NCBI GenBank assembly: GCA_040772085.1
Contig: JAXGYU010000001.1
Coordinates: forward strand, 62,001-126,000
DNA: 64,000 nt
Source: JAXGMV01 sp040772085
GTDB taxonomy: Bacteria > Chloroflexota > Anaerolineae > Anaerolineales > Anaerolineaceae
Direction: 5' to 3'
A program made the position numbers and the translations under genes. The stretch's first letter is position 1. Each line of letters opens with the position of its first letter. The notes beneath the pieces are model-generated. The model was not told where the DNA came from. It saw nothing but the letters and a program-made list of their open reading frames with translations, and made no database searches. Of the stretch, positions 63,003 through 64,000 are shown piece after piece.

Positions 63003-64000
63003 TTAATTAAGGTTACCTTTTCTGGAAAACTTGCGGATGGCCAGGAAGAGGAAAATGATCAGAAAAACACGAAAAATGACCCACAATACGGCCGTGTAGG
63101 TCGGGTTTTTGCCGCTATTTTGGGCTTGACTTCCATTGTCAGATTGTGCAGTGGGTGCCGCTGATTCGCGGGTTTGCGCTGGTCCAAATTGCAGGGGATA
63201 GCGCGTGAGGGACGCGCCCGCGTTCCGGTCGCATACGACGTGAAAGAGCTGATCGCCCGCCTGAAACAGGCGGGTATCCATCAGGCTGGCAGAGGTATTG
63301 CTGGTGCCGTAGATCTGAGTCCAGGTATTGCCATCAACGCTGTACCAGACACGGTCGTAACCATCGTAGTCGCTGCTGGTCAGGTAGAGTCCGTCGTTGA
63401 ACTGGTAGAGACGCAGGTGATGCGCGTTGGTGAGCTGTGAGCCTATGTCAGGCACCGCCTCCCAGTCCTGCCCGTCTGTTGACCGCAACAACTCAGCGAT
63501 GGGCGGATTGGTCAGATGCTGCTGTGTGTAGGAGTGCTCAGGCAAATAGTTGAGCACAGCATACAGCCACGGGTCATACGCGAGCAGGTCCACCTGCGAC
63601 TGGTCACTGCCGTGGTCAGGATTGGTCAAACCGCTGATTGGCTGCCAGCGGAGCAGGTCGCCGCTTGCGACCACCAGAGCCACAGATTGCCCGGTGTTGT
63701 GCTCTTCGTTCTGGATGAGCACGAATAACTGACCGTTGTAAACTGCCAGAGGGCTGGCAGCGGATATGCCATCCATCGCGGTTGTAAGAAGCTGCCAATT
63801 GCTGCCGTCTTGTGTTGAAAGCAGCATGCCGCCTTTGACGCCCGATAAGCCGACGAGGTAGTTTCCCTCGAATTGGAGCATACCAGTCTGACCTGATGTA
63901 AAAGCCGCGGCTTGAGAGAGCTGCAGAGGCAGGTCAATTTGTTGAAGGGTCTCAGGTGTTTTGCCTTGCCAGATTTCTACGCCGGCAGGCGTGTTGAACC
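63003..64000 (-). CDS. Exported propeller-like protein with C-terminal membrane helix (partial)
   Basis: The frame is open from the right edge to a stop at 63003, so the 5' end is missing; 331 residues are visible. Repeats such as GGMLLSTQDGSNWQLL, LLRSTDGQDWEAV and WYSVDGNTWTQIYG are BNR/sialidase-type blade motifs. The chain ends with a Ser/Gln linker, one hydrophobic helix (VLWVIFRVFLIIFLFLAI) and basic residues, a tail anchor with the propeller outside. Catalytic sialidase residues cannot be judged. Function unknown. Confidence 0.75.
   Translation of the reverse strand, partial: FNTPAGVEIWQGKTPETLQQIDLPLQLSQAAAFTSGQTGMLQFEGNYLVGLSGVKGGMLLSTQDGSNWQLLTTAMDGISAASPLAVYNGQLFVLIQNEEHNTGQSVALVVASGDLLRWQPISGLTNPDHGSDQSQVDLLAYDPWLYAVLNYLPEHSYTQQHLTNPPIAELLRSTDGQDWEAVPDIGSQLTNAHHLRLYQFNDGLYLTSSDYDGYDRVWYSVDGNTWTQIYGTSNTSASLMDTRLFQAGDQLFHVVCDRNAGASLTRYPLQFGPAQTRESAAPTAQSDNGSQAQNSGKNPTYTAVLWVIFRVFLIIFLFLAIRKFSRKGNLN

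Overview
The window (about 64 kb, moderately GC-rich, gene-dense, both strands used) looks like a chromosomal segment of a Chloroflexota bacterium, most likely class Anaerolineae. That placement is an inference from gene content: an ELW-repeat protein ending in a sortase, many lipoproteins and membrane-anchored proteins with Thr/Pro/Ala-rich linkers, C39 and S41 peptidases, a P1/DmpA peptidase, tandem arginine-deiminase-superfamily hydrolases, and several start codons with a -10 box immediately upstream and no Shine-Dalgarno. I see no phage, insertion sequence, CRISPR array or rRNA. It reads as ordinary core and near-core genome rather than an island.

Layout. 1-5.4 kb (minus strand): start of an unidentified gene, two paralogous MFS transporters, threonine aldolase, a DegV fatty-acid-binding protein and a ZIP metal transporter. 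5.5-9.6 kb: tRNA-Gly(TCC), an S9 peptidase and an S41 lipoprotein peptidase. 9.6-19.6 kb: DUF2892 protein, HD phosphohydrolase, methyltransferase, lipoate ligase, HAD phosphatase, EamA transporter, pyrophosphatase, a second S9 peptidase, nucleoside hydrolase, threonine synthase and CoaE. 19.6-27.7 kb: a NatAB-like ABC exporter, then cdaA-cdaR-der (c-di-AMP synthesis plus ribosome GTPase), lepB and a YgiT-type zinc protein. 27.7-32.6 kb: groES-groEL under a perfect CIRCE operator and two membrane-anchored TPR proteins. 32.6-38.6 kb: tandem DDAH-like hydrolases, trmD, a sugar-type MFS carrier, FmdB, a 46-residue membrane peptide and a DUF4173 protein. 38.6-46.9 kb: HAD phosphatase, C39-TPR protein, miaB, M23 peptidase, AAC(3)-like acetyltransferase overlapping an orphan GAF-PAS histidine kinase, class-3 asparaginase and endonuclease III. 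46.9-51.6 kb: metK behind a SAM-I riboswitch, the ELW-repeat/LPATG/sortase protein, RNase Z and tRNA-Arg(CCT). 51.6-64 kb: a complete peptide ABC importer (oppFDCB plus binding protein), an M81 (MlrC-like) metallopeptidase, a class V aminotransferase, a P1/DmpA peptidase, an ATP-grasp ligase with a long structured leader, and the 3' part of an exported propeller-like protein.

How it fits together. Several blocks are peptide- and amino-acid-centred: S9, S41, C39, M23, M81 and P1 peptidases, the oligopeptide importer, asparaginase, threonine aldolase and threonine synthase suggest a fermentative, protein-consuming lifestyle. The 51.7-62.9 kb region is the most system-like part: importer, two peptidases that in known relatives act on unusual (D-, beta- or cyclic-derived) peptides, an aminotransferase, and a peptide-bond-forming ligase with its own attenuator-like leader. 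Regulation readable from sequence includes a SAM-I riboswitch, a CIRCE element with complete promoter, a 16-bp palindrome in front of the c-di-AMP genes, and a set of predicted leaderless transcripts.
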